From NCBI GenBank assembly GCA_036365515.1, contig CM070873.1:40121807-40185806 (forward strand): a stretch of 64,000 bases of DNA, given 5' to 3'. Source of the DNA: Torymus aiolomorphi (taxonomy: Eukaryota; Arthropoda; Insecta; Hymenoptera; Torymidae). Under the pieces are notes generated by a model. It made no database searches, was not told where the DNA came from, and saw nothing but the letters and a program-made list of their open reading frames with translations. Below are positions 37,301 to 51,531 of the stretch, in pieces. The translations under genes and the position numbers were made by a program. Every line of letters begins with the position of its first letter. Within the stretch, counting starts at the first letter, position 1.

Positions 37301-40195
37301 GCACAGTCGCGCGAGCGTATAGCCGGAGGCGCAACGCGACGCAAGTTCATGGTCGTACTCGTAGTCGTCGCGGCGGCACGCGTCGATCGATACGACAGGT
37401 TCACTGCCCCACGCGCGTAAGCGCGAAGTTGAGGGAGAGAGAGGCACCCTTCTGTGTTTTTACGCGCACGGGTGCTGTTCTGGCTTTTATCGAGAGAGAG
37501 AGAAAGAGAAGAAGGGAGAAGGTAGAAGGGGAGTGTTTAGGAATATTGGGAGGATTGATCCATGCGTGGGGTTTTGAGGAAGTAATTTTTTGTTATAGTA
37601 CAGTATTCGCGAGTGATACATGTAAATTATAAAGAAATCAATGGTTAAATAAGAATTCTGAAAGATTTCTTAATTTTAGCAGTTTTCAGTTAGCTTTTCA
37701 GTTAGCCTACGTACAAATAACAGTTTTTAGATATTATTGGACTTTTAATATTACGTCTGCCTTTATTCTTCGTCCATCTATTTATTATCCCAATCTATTA
37801 AATCAAGTCCTTTCACGAATTGTCACATGCTTACTACTTTGTATTTCATATCTGAAGATTTATCATAGTCATCGTATAACTACTTGTTAATTGTTATTCA
37901 AGCATTCCTCATTTTTAAAAATTTCAATATTTATCAATTGCACTAGCAGTTAAACATCACTAGACCTTAATGCCACCTCATCCGCCTGAAGAAGTCCCAA
38001 CAGTATAATCTCTTCCCCAGCTCTCGCTCTGAGCAAAACGTACAAAATAAACAACAGCCTCTCGGCACTGCCGAATCCGCTTTGGCAATTAAACGAAAAA
38101 TGAAATGGCCTTTCCTCGGAGCACACAATGCACGCCACCGCCTCCGCCGTCGCGATAAGTCCGCGTGAAGAATGGAAGTTTCCAATTTCACGCGTCAACA
38201 ATGGGTTTATCTTGAATCGGCCCGGCTATTAGAAGCCATTCGAGGACACGTGCTGGATATCGATTGGGAGGAGGGGGAGGGGGGCAGGCCGAGCGCCTTT
38301 CGGCCACTTGAGCCTTTTCCTCTCGCTGGCTCCTGGATATCGAGAGAAAGAGAAGGAGGTGAAGGAGGAGGAAAAATGGGAGAGAGAAAGGGACGTTAAG
38401 AAGGAAACGAGTGTGTATGAGGTCGATTGTGAGAGGGAGGAGAACGGAGGATTTGTGGAAAAATCATTGATATTTTAATTTTTACTTTAATGATAAAAGT
38501 TTCGATTCTATTGTTAGCAGTGTACATTATTTAAATTATTAAGGAAAATAAAATTGCAGAATATAATAATTTTTACTCATCGACAGCTGAGTCTAACCAC
38601 TAACAGAAAAGAACATTTTGCTTAATACCATCTTTTAAAACCTACCGCGATTAAAAAATTCAAATTGACGCCTTCACTTCTCTTGCTACACCCACGGCAG
38701 CCACGCACACTCCAATCACTACCAATCTTATTCTCCAACTAAAAATGTCCCCACCATCGGCTTATCTCGCCTTCCGTACTAACCTTGCGCGTACACCGCT
38801 CACGTCGCCGTCGTTATCGCGCCATACACTCACACACAAGACCTTCTCTACCTCTCTCTCTATACACTACGCCGAGATCCGGTCATTATACGTGGGGGTG
38901 AAAGGAGCAACGCGAACGCGTCCATTCACCTTCGGCGGTGGTGGCGCCGCCGCCGACGACGGATCACGTAGCTTTTTTGTCCCTCCGTGCAAGCGCGCGA
39001 GGAACTTTGACGCGAGAACTTCGAAAGGGCGGAGAGAGAGAGGCGCGATACGTGATGCTGCGAAAATGGTAGGGATGGTGTGCTTGTGAGAGAGTCATTT
39101 TTCTGGGAGATCGATTGATTTTTTGGGGTAATGGTGATTGGGGAATTGTTGGTGTGAAGGGGTTGTGATCAATGTAGTTCTCTAGGGTTGGATATTGTTA
39201 TATGTTTGGGTGCTTTTAAGATAGTTTTAAGTGAGAAGAATATTAGGTTTTCTATACATTAGATAAATAGAAGAATTACTTTTCTTTATATGTCTGAGAA
39301 TTTTACTGCGATATTTTTTGTTAAAAATTTTCTCATATTTATTCATAATTGAATGCTAATCAAACGTTTACAAAGTTATCCTGTATAACTTTCTATTTAT
39401 AACGGAAATATTGAATCATTCTAATAAATACTCTCTAATGTCTGACCACACTTATTATATTTGTCTACTTAAAACTCCAGTACGACTACATATATCCACC
39501 TTTTCGCTCTTTCTCTAGTTTCATAATACAACCTCCCGCCAACAACCAGCTCATTTGTACAACCTAATAGCACCGCTCGCCTAAGTAAAAATTTTCTACC
39601 CTCATCCAACACTCGCACACATATACATGGCTAATACACCTAGAACCCGTGGCGTGACGCGCGATTTATGCGCTCGCGGCGCTGGCCTAGCCGTGGCGTG
39701 TATGAAATACGCCCGCGCATAATGAATCGTGACAGGGGGCATTATGACTCAATCAATAAAATAAAGAATGCGGGCAAAATTGCGCTCGCGTGGTAAACGC
39801 CGACTTCCGCGATTGTTATGGCGTATTTATTAGGTGGATGCGGCAGTGAGGGGGTGTTTTGATTGTAGTGTAAGTGCTTCGAGTCAATTTTCCGTCGAAA
39901 AAAGAAAGGTCAAAAGTAGGACAGTAGTGTGAAGGAGTTTACAGGAAGAGAATCCTCTTATTGAATGATACCATTATTTAATTAAAATGTATATATTAGA
40001 GTTAAAAAACAATAAAATTAGCCAATAATAGAACGTTATAAATAATTTATTTGTTTTTTTTTTTTTTAGAAATAAATAGATCTAAAATATGTGGATAACT
40101 AAACAATGAAGTTTTTCACAGTATTTTTCTATGATCCTCTACATAGAATATACTTATAGAAAAATAATTACTTTGCGAATATTGAATTCTAACGG

Positions 40196-40640
40196 AGGCC
40201 GACAAAAAGAATATCTCTGAACTCGGCGTAGCAACCCTGGTAGAAAATTAATCATAAGTTGGCCAGAATATGGCTAAGCCATATGCTGGTTAAGCATATT
40301 CTGGCCAACTTATGGTTAATTTTCTACCAGGGAAACATGTTTTTTAACCAATTTTGTGTATATTGAATCGAAATCTGAAGTCAACGTAGGGAGTTTCCCA
40401 AGCTGAATTTCTTTAAATACTATTTTATTACCAGGCAATCCTGAAAACCAGAAAAAGGCTCACCGTAACAAGATTATCTGAATGCTTTTCCCTGATTTCC
40501 AGGATTTTTTGATAATAAAATGACATATAAAGCAAATAAGCCTGGGAAACTATTGTGACTTCAGATGGGGATTCAGCACCTCAAATTACGTAAGAAAATG
40601 TTTTTGACGTCAAGTTCAGACATTTTTTTTGTGTGGGCCT
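40196..40640. mobile_element. Foldback element with nested hairpin insertion
   Basis: Starting at AGGCC (40196) and ending at GGGCCT (40640), the two halves are imperfect reverse complements over some 150-180 bases each: shared strings in order include TCTGAACT, TCTGAAGTCA, AGTTTCCCA and ATTTTATTA. The pairing is interrupted only in the left arm by the 98-base hairpin at 40235-40332. No coding capacity. A non-autonomous DNA transposon relic is the likely identity. Confidence 0.7.
40235..40332. mobile_element. 98-base near-perfect hairpin nested in the foldback element
   Basis: Arms 40235-40272 and 40295-40332 are 38 bases each with one mismatch, beginning CCCTGGTAG and ending CTACCAGGG. The 22-base centre contains the related pair GGCTAAGCC and GGTTAAGC. 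It interrupts the left arm of the larger inverted repeat, so it arrived later. Flanks are CAA and AAA, so an AA duplication is possible. Confidence 0.85.
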
Positions 40641-43600
40641 GTGTAATTATATAATCTAGTAAATATCTACCTATATTATTGAATTTCACCAAATCGGGTA
40701 TAAAAAATGTTTGAACCTAATATACAATAGGATATTCTTCCATTAAAATAGAAATACAATATAACTATACTTCTACTGGCTAAACTACCTTGCGAGCTCG
40801 ATGAATCCGACCGCGCGCGCAGATTTATTCCACGCAAACACTCGTTTCATCCCGGTCTCGTTTCGCCCCTTTTACCGGCGCTGTACGCGGAATAAATTAA
40901 GCTGGTTAAGTGCGCGCGAGCGGGCTCGAAAAAAATGCAACACGACTGAAGCAATTAAAGTAGATAGAAAAGGGGGTGAGGGGACCGGGGAGCAAAATAA
41001 TGGAGGTCAAGAGTCCGAGGCAAAGGAAAAGGAGTTGGCAATTTTAAACCACGAACGTCTTCTTCAATTACGCGAATCGAGGAGAGCACACACGCGTCGA
41101 GAAAGTGTCCAAGCTTTTTTCTTGACAAGTCCAGTTTTGCACGACAAAATAGATATACGTACACGCCTTTTCACGGGTAATTTAATGCGCGCGAAATTCT
41201 AAGAATGAGAAATTCGCGCTTTTCAATTATTCGTTGTCCTCTCGTTTCTGGCTAAGAGACACCGGGGCATAGCGGAGGAAAAAAAGAAGGAGAAATAATA
41301 ATGGGAACGGCAAGAAGTCATCCTTTGAGAAACTTCCCTGCCGCGAAGACGCGCGCGTATTACTTTTTCCTCCGAGGAGCAGTAGTGGCGGATAAGAGGA
41401 AGAGGAGGGGAGTAGAAGAATGGAGGAGCCGAGTGGGCCCGACGCACTTTGTATGGCGATGTGTAATTGGAATTCCGCGACGTCTCAAGATGTTATTTCA
41501 AACCGTTTTTCACGTTCAATGTAGCTCATTTCTCACGCGCTTTCTTCCGCCTGTGAAAATTGTTTTTCACTCGCGTGTGCTCGTTCTCCCTTACTCCGCA
41601 GCACTGCATTTCAAAGCGCAGAGATGATATCTCTCCTCGAACGCTCTGTTTAGTTGTCTACAAACTTACTGATATATAATACATATTTACACGAACTATG
41701 CAACAATTATATCGTACTCCGGTCTAACCTAACCCCTGTGCAAAAAGGAGCGCGTACACACGACCGGGAGATAATTCAAGACAACTTTTGCGCGCTCCTC
41801 GCATAAATTTCGCGCGAGGGGAGTATAATGCAAGAGCCGTGTAAAGAGGAAGACGCGCCGCGGGAGCGAGTCGAGGTAATGGCATCCGCGTGCGCGAGAG
41901 CGACGTTGCCCGCTGCGTGTAACGACTGCGAGCTTTTTCGGGAGCTAATGATGCGCTTTTAAGTTTAATGCGAAATAGGAGAAAAATCGTGTTGTTGCAG
42001 TTTCGCTCTCTTTGTGTGGTCTAGAAAAATCTTTAGCGGCGGTAGTGTTCCGTGCCTTGCAAGAAATGTCAGGAAGTTGTTATTCTTTCACATTGTGGAC
42101 TGGTATTGAAAGACTTTTTGAATGCATATATTGAAATTACTTTTCATCTATTACATCATTTTTTAGCTTAACTTTGGTGCTTATAGAAAACACGAAAAAT
42201 TATCCGGTTAGTTTACGAAATGTAAAGAAGAAAAATTTCATTGTTAACTGTATTTCTCAAAAGATTCTTTTCGTATTTTTTAACATGAATCCTTCAAAGT
42301 TTTCTATAAAAGAAAATCTTGATTATTGTTGGTAGAGTAGCATGTATACCCACATAATTCTTTTATTATATATGGACAAAAAATAGAAATTCCTTTTCAC
42401 CAAGCTCACAGTTAATCCAGCCAAGCACCTCCAAAAAACCCTATTAATGATCTCACCTTACACTTTTTCTCCCGCGTGAAAAGACAACGCAACGCGACGT
42501 TTTTTGTTGCGCGCCCGCACAAGCGACGATTAATCTTCATTATACTTACACGATCTTCTCTGGCTCGCTCGCTCTAGCGTGGCGAGCTAATCCGCGACGA
42601 GACGGTCAACACGCGCGCTATACTCGGCCACTTCAGCCTCCCCCCATGAATAACGCGCTCGCGCGCCGAGGGCCATTTTGTCGTCTGCGAAGAGCACAAA
42701 GGGAGAGAGACAGAGAGTTTATTCAGCGAGGTGAATGCGCGTGTGCGAGTGTATGTGTGAACGCACGGTGAAAACGAGGTTTACAAGTTTTTTGTTAGAA
42801 GGTAGAAAATAGGAGCGTGGAGAGGAGGAGGAGAAGAAGGAAAGACTGTGAGCGTAGCGAGTCGGTCCGTTCGACGAACTGAATTGAAATTAACATAAAA
42901 TCGAAATGCCGGGAAACTTGGCGCATAAAGAGTCAACTGCCCAACTTTACTGAATGGCTCGCCGAGAGAAAGTCTTACTCTGTCTCTCCCTCTCTCTCTC
43001 TCTCGCTCCCTCTAGTTTCTCCTCCCCTTTCGCCCCTGCGGTCTTGCTGCTACGCGCGCCTTCTCGCCCCCTTTCATAAAGATTTTACGAAAAAAATACG
43101 AAGACAGTTGCATTAAAGAAGAAAGAAAGAGAGCACATTTTTTTGCTCGAGAATAAGGTTTTTTTAAGTTGAAACGTTAATTCGGTTAAAAATCATTGAT
43201 CAAATGATAGTATTATCCTATACATATGAAGAGCCGAATTGTTTTTAAAGGAAAGTTTTCTGGCTAGGTTTGTCAACCTTTTCAGGCTCAATCATGTAAA
43301 ACAATGATTCAAAGCGATGATTTGCAAACAGCGAGTGCCTACTTCTACCAACAATTCCTCGCTCTACCTATTAACAATCGAAACCATCATCGTCCTCACG
43401 CACACAGCCCCTTCCGAATGCCAAGCAAGAAGAAAGCGGCTCTCCCATTTTTCAGGCGGGCTGCGCCGCCGCACGCTCGCGCGAAGATCACGTAGCACGA
43501 TAATGGCCCAGCGCGCCTTATCGTCGCCCGGCGACATTCAAAATCCTCGGCTATTAGTGCGCGTGCAGGTAGAGACGGCGGGGGCACTTACCTCTAGAAG

Positions 43601-44075
43601 GAAGAGAGAGAGAGAGAGGAAAAAAGGGAGACGAATCGCACGCGCGGTGGCACAGCAGTAGCAGCAGCTCTGATCCGCCAAATTGTCGCGAGGGGGTTGG
43701 CTGACAAATCTCCTTCAATTTTTTTTTGGGATGTAGGAGGGGAGCGGCGGTATCGGAATGGTTTCTCGTGATTGTGAGTTATTGGAAATGCGGGCGGGTG
43801 GGTGATGGGCTGAGCGATGCTTCAGGTGTGCGTTGAATTGACAATTTCAAGAGATATTCAATGTAGGCTTTTAGTTCGAATATTAAGGATGTCACTTTCC
43901 AGCAACTATTTCTGAAGCGCTATTGGTTTTGAAAGATAAGACGATATCTGAATACTGAAATACGACTAAGAAAGAACGAATATCCTTATTTAGAACTTAA
44001 AAAGGGTATTTTCTAGCGATTATATACTTACGCTGATACTTATTTTGGAAACAGAAGTGAATAAACATTTTACTA
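40641..44075. other. Gene-free stretch between two transposon relics
   Basis: No supported exon. GC-rich islands at about 40800-41640, 41730-42080, 42470-43080 and 43330-43830 with AT-rich valleys between. Short CT runs near 42985. The 133-codon frame at 40801-41202 has no domain signal and ends in AT-rich sequence. Confidence 0.5.
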
Positions 44076-44311
44076 CACTGAGAAAAATGATGTATTAAAA
44101 ATTACTATAATATAATATAGGAACGTGGGGACAAATCTCAAATACTAAAATTATTACTATATTTTATAGTAAAAATTACTATGTACATAGCAATTTTTAT
44201 TATGTATATATAAACTTTTACTATAAAATATAGTAAAAATTTTGGTATTTGAGATTTGTCCCCACGTTCCTACATATTATAGTAATTTTTAATACATCAT
44301 TTTTCTCAGTT
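44076..44311. mobile_element. MITE with about 95-base terminal inverted repeats and TA duplication
   Basis: Starts CACTGAGAAAAATGATG and ends with the complement (CATTTTTCTCAGTT). The arms 44076-44178 and about 44215-44311 are nearly identical apart from a 3-base indel and a few substitutions; the centre is an AT-rich palindromic TACTATGTACATAG string. TA dinucleotides flank both ends (44074-44075 and 44312-44313). This is the signature of a Tc1/mariner-mobilised MITE. No transposase coding. Confidence 0.85.
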
Positions 44312-47225
44312 TATATAAATTGATGCGATGTACGTAATTTGGAAGCCGAATGAATTTTAAAATAATGCAAGTACCGACCCTCATCCTGAGCGTTTGATAA
44401 ACATGACATTAAAAAATTTTGCACAACTTACCTCCCCCGTAAGAAAAATAATTAGTCTCTTCCCTCGCACTCTGGCACGTGTACTTCTCACTCCTCGGCG
44501 TTTAGTCGCTTGAACCGCGCTAACGAGAGCCTTTCACAGCCACGCGGTCTTATTAAATTTGATTCACGAAACGCAAAGAAGACGAGAGCGCAGCGGCCGG
44601 TCATTCACGAGCGCGCATGCGCTCACGTGCAGAACGCGCGCGCCTCATCCTTAATTCACGAGCGACGACGAGCGACGCGCTTACTTACGTGCAACTCCCT
44701 CTCCTTTTCATATTTCACTTGGCTGCCGCAGCCGACGCCGGCTCTCAGGTGGATTGAGGCGTCGAGGGACAGGAGCATTTTGATAAAAAATATGAAGGAG
44801 GCAAATAATAAGGGAATGGAGAGGCAGGTCGGATTAGGTGAATACTGATTAGATGGTCCGATCAGCAGAACGCAGGAGTGAGTAAGATGGAGTTATCATG
44901 AAAATTCTAGTTACAGCAAAGTACAGGTCCCTTCGTTCTTGCTATTTACGTGTAATACAACGTCTCCCCAAAAATGTGCAACATTAACCAGTCCCAAATC
45001 CCATCCATACCGAAGGCAAAGACCGCCACCTCACCCGGGAATGAAAAAGCGTGTATAATTAACGAGCGCTGCTGACGTCCGACCGCGCGGAGTAAGAATA
45101 TACGCGAGCGCGCAACGTCTTACCTCGGGGACTCGCCTACTTAGCGCCCTTATGACTTATTAAAGTTAAGTCCGGGCGCACACGGAAGATCAAAGCATTC
45201 GTTGGCGAATGCATGGATTCTCCGGTGCACGCGCGTGGTAACCTATTTAGGGAAGAGATTACAAGAGGTTGGATGGGAGATCAATGTTGTAGGGAATTAT
45301 GGATGGTTACTTTGAAAGCACCTCCGATGAAATTCATAATTTGAGTACTACCCTGCTTTTACGGCATGTGGCTAGATTTAACAATAAATTGTGAATAATT
45401 ATTTTTTCGTTTTTAATCCTACTTGTCTCGCTCATATACGAATCATTAAGAAAGTATTCTGCACTCCAACGCAAATCAGTAACAACTCAATTAAGAGATA
45501 AGCAACCCATCATCATCATCATCATCATCACCTGCTGTACACTCCCCGTCTATCGCACTTACTACACGCGCGTAAACAAAGAACCATTCACCGTCCCTCA
45601 GCCGCATTATAGTTCATTAATCCGCGCTCGCTGCCGCTCGTTCGATATATCCAGCCTCCGGAACAAAGGCGACTTATCGGCCGACGCGCGCGCACCCAAC
45701 GACAGTCATCGGTCTTCATTACCAGCGATGAGGCTTTGACGACGACGACGATTCCAGGCGTGTATAGAGACGGGGTGCTGTCAAAGGTGACGTACCTGAC
45801 GTTGGATACAGGAGTGGAAGATGGATGACGGTTTTTGGGAGGAATTTTCAGGGCGAATGTGTGGTGAAATTCACGAAATTGTGACACAAGATTAAATGAA
45901 AAATTTATTTTATGCTTCTGGAAGTAATGTTATAGCAGAAGATGAGCCGTACGAATACGTTACGAGTCTTAGAGTACAGCCCGCAGCAGCGTTACATTTT
46001 TACATTTCAAAAAATACGACGAAAGCCCATAAAATTTAAAATTCACGCCTCATACTTTTATTTTCCCTACTCCTTCCTACGTATAGCCCACGAATTCACT
46101 TTACCTTCGTACGCGCTCGCACGGCAATACGCTAAATTAGCCGACGACTAAGCCAACGAAAAGCCCTTTTCCTCCTACCTCGTCCATCCCTCTCTCTCTC
46201 CATCCATGAAACTCGAAAGATAAAAGTAACGGCATACCTACCTTTCTTCGGCCATCTCCTTCAGAATTCCCGCGTAAAAAATTATACACGTAGACGCGAG
46301 CGCGAGAACAATACGAACATGGCCGCGCGACCGGCCTTTTTCCCGCTTCTCTCCGTCTTTACGAGGGAATATTACGGCCAGCAAGAGCGGGAGAGAGGGG
46401 GGGACGATAAGGTCACCTCCGCGTAGCGTATATAAACCCTGACAGCCATAACTTTAACGCGCGCGGGCGGGTGGTGCAGTTATTCGAGCGAGCGTCGAGT
46501 CAAAGTGCATATTGTATGGTTTGAAATACGACTGATAGGAGATACGCGGAGGAAGAGTGTATAGCAGTAGCAGTACGACGACCTGGATTCGTTCGTCTTG
46601 TATACCCTGGCGATAAGATCGGATGCGCGCCGCGACGATGACTCTAGCTGTACGCGGAGCGGCTGGTATGACTGATGACTCAGCAGAGACTGAGTTGGTT
46701 TTGTTGATGTCGCGATCCGCGCCATTGAGTACGGATTTTCACGGGTGTGATAGATGAAAAAAGTCCAGTTGAGAGAGGTGCACATAATTGCAGAATTGCA
46801 GAGGGGCCTATCTGGCCCGGGGATCGAAGTTATCTTGGCTAGCCGACAGTAAGCGCGTTTGCATGTAAATGAGCTTTTGCGCTTAATAAGAATTTTCCTA
46901 AAAACATTCCCTCTTTCTCGAAAGGAAAACGTGCGATAAGCCAGCAACAGCGCCACTGGCGTCGGCTCTGCATTCGTTAAATAAATAGATTATAACTCGC
47001 GATACCCAAGGCGGCCGCGCGAGCGCGCGAGTTTCTCAAGAAGCAGTTTTATCATTCAATCGGCCCTCGACTCCATTAAACCCTCCCGCGCGTTGCCAGG
47101 CCGAATTCACCCCTCGGCAAGACTGCGAACAAAGGCAATTAAAGGCATTTCCCGGAGTCTCTACTCGCGCGTCCTCATAAATTCCGATCGGCCGATCAAT
47201 CCTCTCCTCCCCGCGAATCCGTCTT

Positions 47226-47229
<4 letters not shown>

Positions 47230-47285
<56 letters not shown>
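47230..47285. repeat. (CT)n microsatellite
   Basis: About 55 bases of pure CT repeat within a pyrimidine-rich shoulder. Confidence 0.97.
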
Positions 47286-47288
<3 letters not shown>

Positions 47289-50200
47289 CTTCCTCCAGAC
47301 AAATTAGCAGAGACCGCTCGCTCGTGCACTTACCTATACCTACCTACCAACTAACCCTCCGGTGTAATTTAACGCGCGCGAGCGAGCGAGAGTCGATTTA
47401 CGGGGCGATCGAAAATGTTTTCCGAGACCGATTATTCCGTCTGCGCGAAATTAAATAGATCGGCTGTGCATGTCTGTGTGTGTGGGTGTAAAGAGAGGGA
47501 CAATTTGGGGGGAGGGAGCGCGTGACTGATAATGTGGTCGTAAGACGGATGGCAACGAGCGCGAGTAAGCGGGAGAGGCGCCTTTTAGGTGAGGGTGGCA
47601 ATTCAGGATGGGCTGAAGTGTTTTATAAAGATTGAGGAGAGCCGCAAGGATAGCTCATCGTTTAGTTGAAAAATTATGCTGTTAGGGTACTCATAGGACC
47701 GGGAAGAGCAAAAGAGAGAGTTTTATCGGCGGCTATTACGTGCTGGTGGTGGCGATGCAAAAAGTCGGGCTTTCGCGGTTCAATTTTCTTCGGTTGGGTT
47801 TTACGGACGTAGAAGGAATGTCGACCTTTATTTACTTAAAAGTAACCATTGTTTGAACATTTTTAAGAATGCTGTTTAAGAAAGTGTTTCAAAGGCTGAG
47901 CTACATATTTCTCAATTCCAACAAATAGGATGCATTTCATTACTCACAATCTCCCAAGTACCACCATTACCACGCCAGCCTCGATACTCACCTGAAACAG
48001 AGAGAAAAAGGCATAACAATAAGCGATTTATAAAAACGACACAGCAGCAGCGACTGGAATATAATAAAGCGAGCGGGAGCGTACGCGGAAAATTTTACGC
48101 TCGCGGTGGTCGCGCGTTACGTCGCCAGAAAATATTCTCGTAAAATTTTAAGACGCGCGCGCGTCCGACGCCTCTTCGTGCGCGCATGAATTCCGAACGG
48201 ATAAAGGCCAGACCAGAGTCACGCGTTTTGCATTTCGCACGAGGCTATGTTGCCGTTGTTATCGGCGTCCCGGGATTTTACGTCGCGTGCGAGCATAGCT
48301 GCTGTAAAAAGGCGCTAACGGCCGGATCTCAAGTATGTCATTGCGAGAGCGGGTTAATGGTGATTATGGGTGTACGGATGGACGTTTCGTCGTTACGGTT
48401 TTGTTTTTTAGAGGGAGAAGAAGACTGCTCGAAGTGGAATAGCATTAGTACAATTACGACGCGTGGATCGTCCATTTATTTCAGCATATGATTAAAATTG
48501 AAAGCCCTCTTTGGGTGTCAAATTTCTAGCACGAGTCGCGACCGACGAAAAATACTCGAGAGCGTAAAATTTTTCGACGAAACCACGTTCAGCTTCCACG
48601 AGGGCCGCAGCAAAATGGATCGCTTTAATTCATTTTAGAGCCCACAGCAGTAACGCGCGCCGAGTGTTTGATAAACATAGGCGCATCAAACATTGCGAGA
48701 GAAGATTTTCGCGGTAATAGCACCACGGGCACGCGCACGCGTGTGTAATTTCAGCGCGGCAAGACGAGTGTAAACGTGAGTGTATGGGCACAGTGTTCTT
48801 TTTGAATTGATGCTGGGAGAGGAAATTTTTAACGGATATGGTAGCGGTGCAACGAACGATTCAGTGGAGTAAAATCATTTTCGGGACGAAGGGAGGAAGT
48901 GAAGTGGAAGAGAGGCTGAATGGAGAGAGAACGAGTGAGTGAGCAGTTTAATGCGATATTTTTTAATGTACTTTTGGGAGAATTTCATGGCAGCGTGGAG
49001 GATGAGAGATGCTGGGGTGTGGTTTTGGTTTTTGAATTTTCATGTAAAAATAGAGATCTAGTTGGAGTTTTTGATTGTTAAAAGTAATTACGACATTAGA
49101 AATAACGAATTTGATAAAAACTAAATTGACGAAATTTCAATTAAACTTTTATCTCTGACCCTACGTTATGGAATGATGATATAAATTATAACATTGAAAT
49201 ATTTATAGTGCGGTTTTTAATCCTATTTTTTGCATGCAAATGATAAATAGCAGTGAAAATGCAATGGTCACAGTATTATTCTACTATTCCATACGTCTAA
49301 TTATTCCACAAGTCAAATGATCCTTTTCCGAACAAGACCTTCTGCTATTAAGATTATCAGTTTCTCCCAACAACATTATGTCATTATCATTCAAGTAGAT
49401 AAACCGCTCGCCACCCTCACCCAGCCATCCTCCCCCAACAAAAGCAAGCCCCACTCCTCCTGCTCCACCATCTAAAAACGAACGCGATCGCCTATATCCC
49501 TCCTCCCCTATTCTCCTTCCGGCGCATTAAGCCGCAGAGCATCGGGGCCGGCCGTACACAATATTCCTCGCCCGATATGGCGCTCGATGTTTGCCCGGCG
49601 AATGATCCCCGGCGAAGAAGCCGCGCGAGGACGATATTCGGTGGAGAGATGGCTTTAGGTGCAAACAAGGGTACGTACGTGTGCGTGCGCCCCCGGGCGT
49701 GCGTGTGTGTGTGTGGGGCTGGATGAAGGCACTGACCGCTAAACCCGTCGAGGAGAGAAAGGAGGAAGGTGAGGGAGAGAGGCGAAAGAGAGAACAGCAG
49801 CCCCGACAGCGTATCAGTTGCTGATTATTATGTCAGGATGGTTTGCCTGCTTTCTTTCTGAAAGGCGGGAGTTATGGGATGCATTTGTATATTTGAGTTA
49901 GAAAGGGTATTTTAATAGATTGAATTGTTAGGAAATGTGTAAATTTTGTCTAGGTAAGTTTAGTGGGCAAAGGATTTTTCAGAAATAAACATGATCCGGT
50001 AGATTATCTGGAACATGAAAGAACGACTTTTATTCAGTGTTTTAGATTTGAAGAAAATTCAACAACGACCTATCAGCTAATACTTGTACGGAAAGGACTC
50101 ACTTTTTAAAGTCAGAATTTAACAATGCACATTCAAAATCTTCCGTTCTTCCCCCAACAACCGCTTTTTCAGCCCAACACCCACAGCCACATACCTTTCG

Positions 50201-51471
50201 TCCATCACCATTCGCATTACACTGCCTCCCGCTCACTCTACCCTGCCACTATCTCCCTCTTTCTCCCTCTCTGTCGTCGAAAACAGACAAGGACAGCCGA
50301 GCCGGCCAGACAACCGATTTCCCTCCCCCTCCGAAAGAGACGCGGCGAATATAGCCTCTCTCTCCCATCCCCTCGGCGTATACACACGTACGCGAGCGGC
50401 TGGTCAGCCGATTGGCCCGCTGCCAGCGATCCCTAACGACGCTCGCGGAATGGAAGGAGACGGCGGCGGCAGAGCAGGGGGGAGGCGAGCGAACCTGCCG
50501 AAGATAACGAAATGAGGGAGGGAGGGAGGGACGGTGTGCGGCGGTCGATGACCGAGATCGAAAATTTCTGTCTGTCATGCGTCTGAGGGTGAGCTTGGGA
50601 GATGACAGGGCGAGAGGACCTTGAAGAGTTGAGAAGGGAGACTCTGGCTGGATGGGTTTTGTGATCAGGAACCTTTTTTACATACTCGACAACTAACCGA
50701 CGAGTCCAATTTATCTATGCATTTCACACGCTCGAGCATATGTGTAAACCCAGCGCTCCCTCTCTCTCTCTTTCTCTCTAGCATCCTCCTTTCGAGTCGT
50801 GCCAGAAAGCAGATACAACCCCGGTATATCGCTTTTCACGGCTCTTGAATGCTGAGCGCGCCTTCGGGGATATCTATAGAGACAATGGGCTGCCCGTTTT
50901 ATTCCCTACCTACCCTTATCGCACGGGTGATCGTGTTAGCCTTCCCATCGATAGGTGAGAATGCCGCGTGTAGCTTTTCATGCCAGTTCAAAGTAGGATG
51001 TATTTTAGAAGGAAGAGGGACAGTTTGCATTACCCCAAGACATGCAGAACCACGAAGGCGGTAGCAGCGGCAACAAGGGGCCCGCAATTACTCGAGATTT
51101 CGATTCGGCGCGTCCAATTTCCCGGCGGGCACTATCTCACCTCTCTCGTTCGAAAAAGGAAAGCAGCAGCAGCAGCAGCAGTGCTGGTGGTGGCGGCGCA
51201 AGAAACGAACAGTATAAACCAGGGTTAAGAGGGAGGTTGGCTAAGGCAGGACCAGAGAAAATTTTCGGTGCGCGCACCTAAGGTTACCATCCCCCGTGCC
51301 CGGGAATGAATCTCGCGGCCGCGTGGCTTGGCCAGCGTCCCGGCTTTTTACGCGGGGAATTTAAATTAGATACAGGGGGAATTCGGGGGAGGAAGGTGGC
51401 GCCTTATTTCGGGGCTACTTTATTTCGGTGCTGCGAATGCACGACTCGCCGGGGAAATTGCTCTGCGGCTT

Positions 51472-51475
<4 letters not shown>

Positions 51476-51531
<56 letters not shown>
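51476..51531. repeat. (CT)n microsatellite
   Basis: About 55 bases of pure CT repeat; the frames on either strand are Ser/Leu or Arg/Glu strings and are not genes. Confidence 0.97.

Larger units (their letters stand above)
29336..40195. other. Gene-poor, CpG-rich region with alternating composition
   Basis: No coding exon recognised. GC-rich islands (29400-29990, 30200-30660, 31080-31620, 31980-32460, 32880-33300, 33540-34000, 34150-34660, 34980-35400, 36180-36980, 37140-37560, 37980-38430, 38690-39110, 39560-39840) alternate with AT-rich valleys. Each island tends to have a C-rich left shoulder and a G-rich right shoulder. It includes an ACG triplet run (30360-30382), a CA run (31080-31105) and a TATA-like site at 34288. 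Open frames up to about 150 codons lack domain signals and have biased low-complexity content. Confidence 0.5.

Noticed and set aside
40801..41202. 133-codon open frame
   Set aside because: Charged low-information product, no splice signals or domain; typical of GC-rich islands here.
46431..46480. TATATAAA site as promoter
   Set aside because: No initiator at proper distance (nearest GCAGTT is about 45 bases away) and no exon follows.
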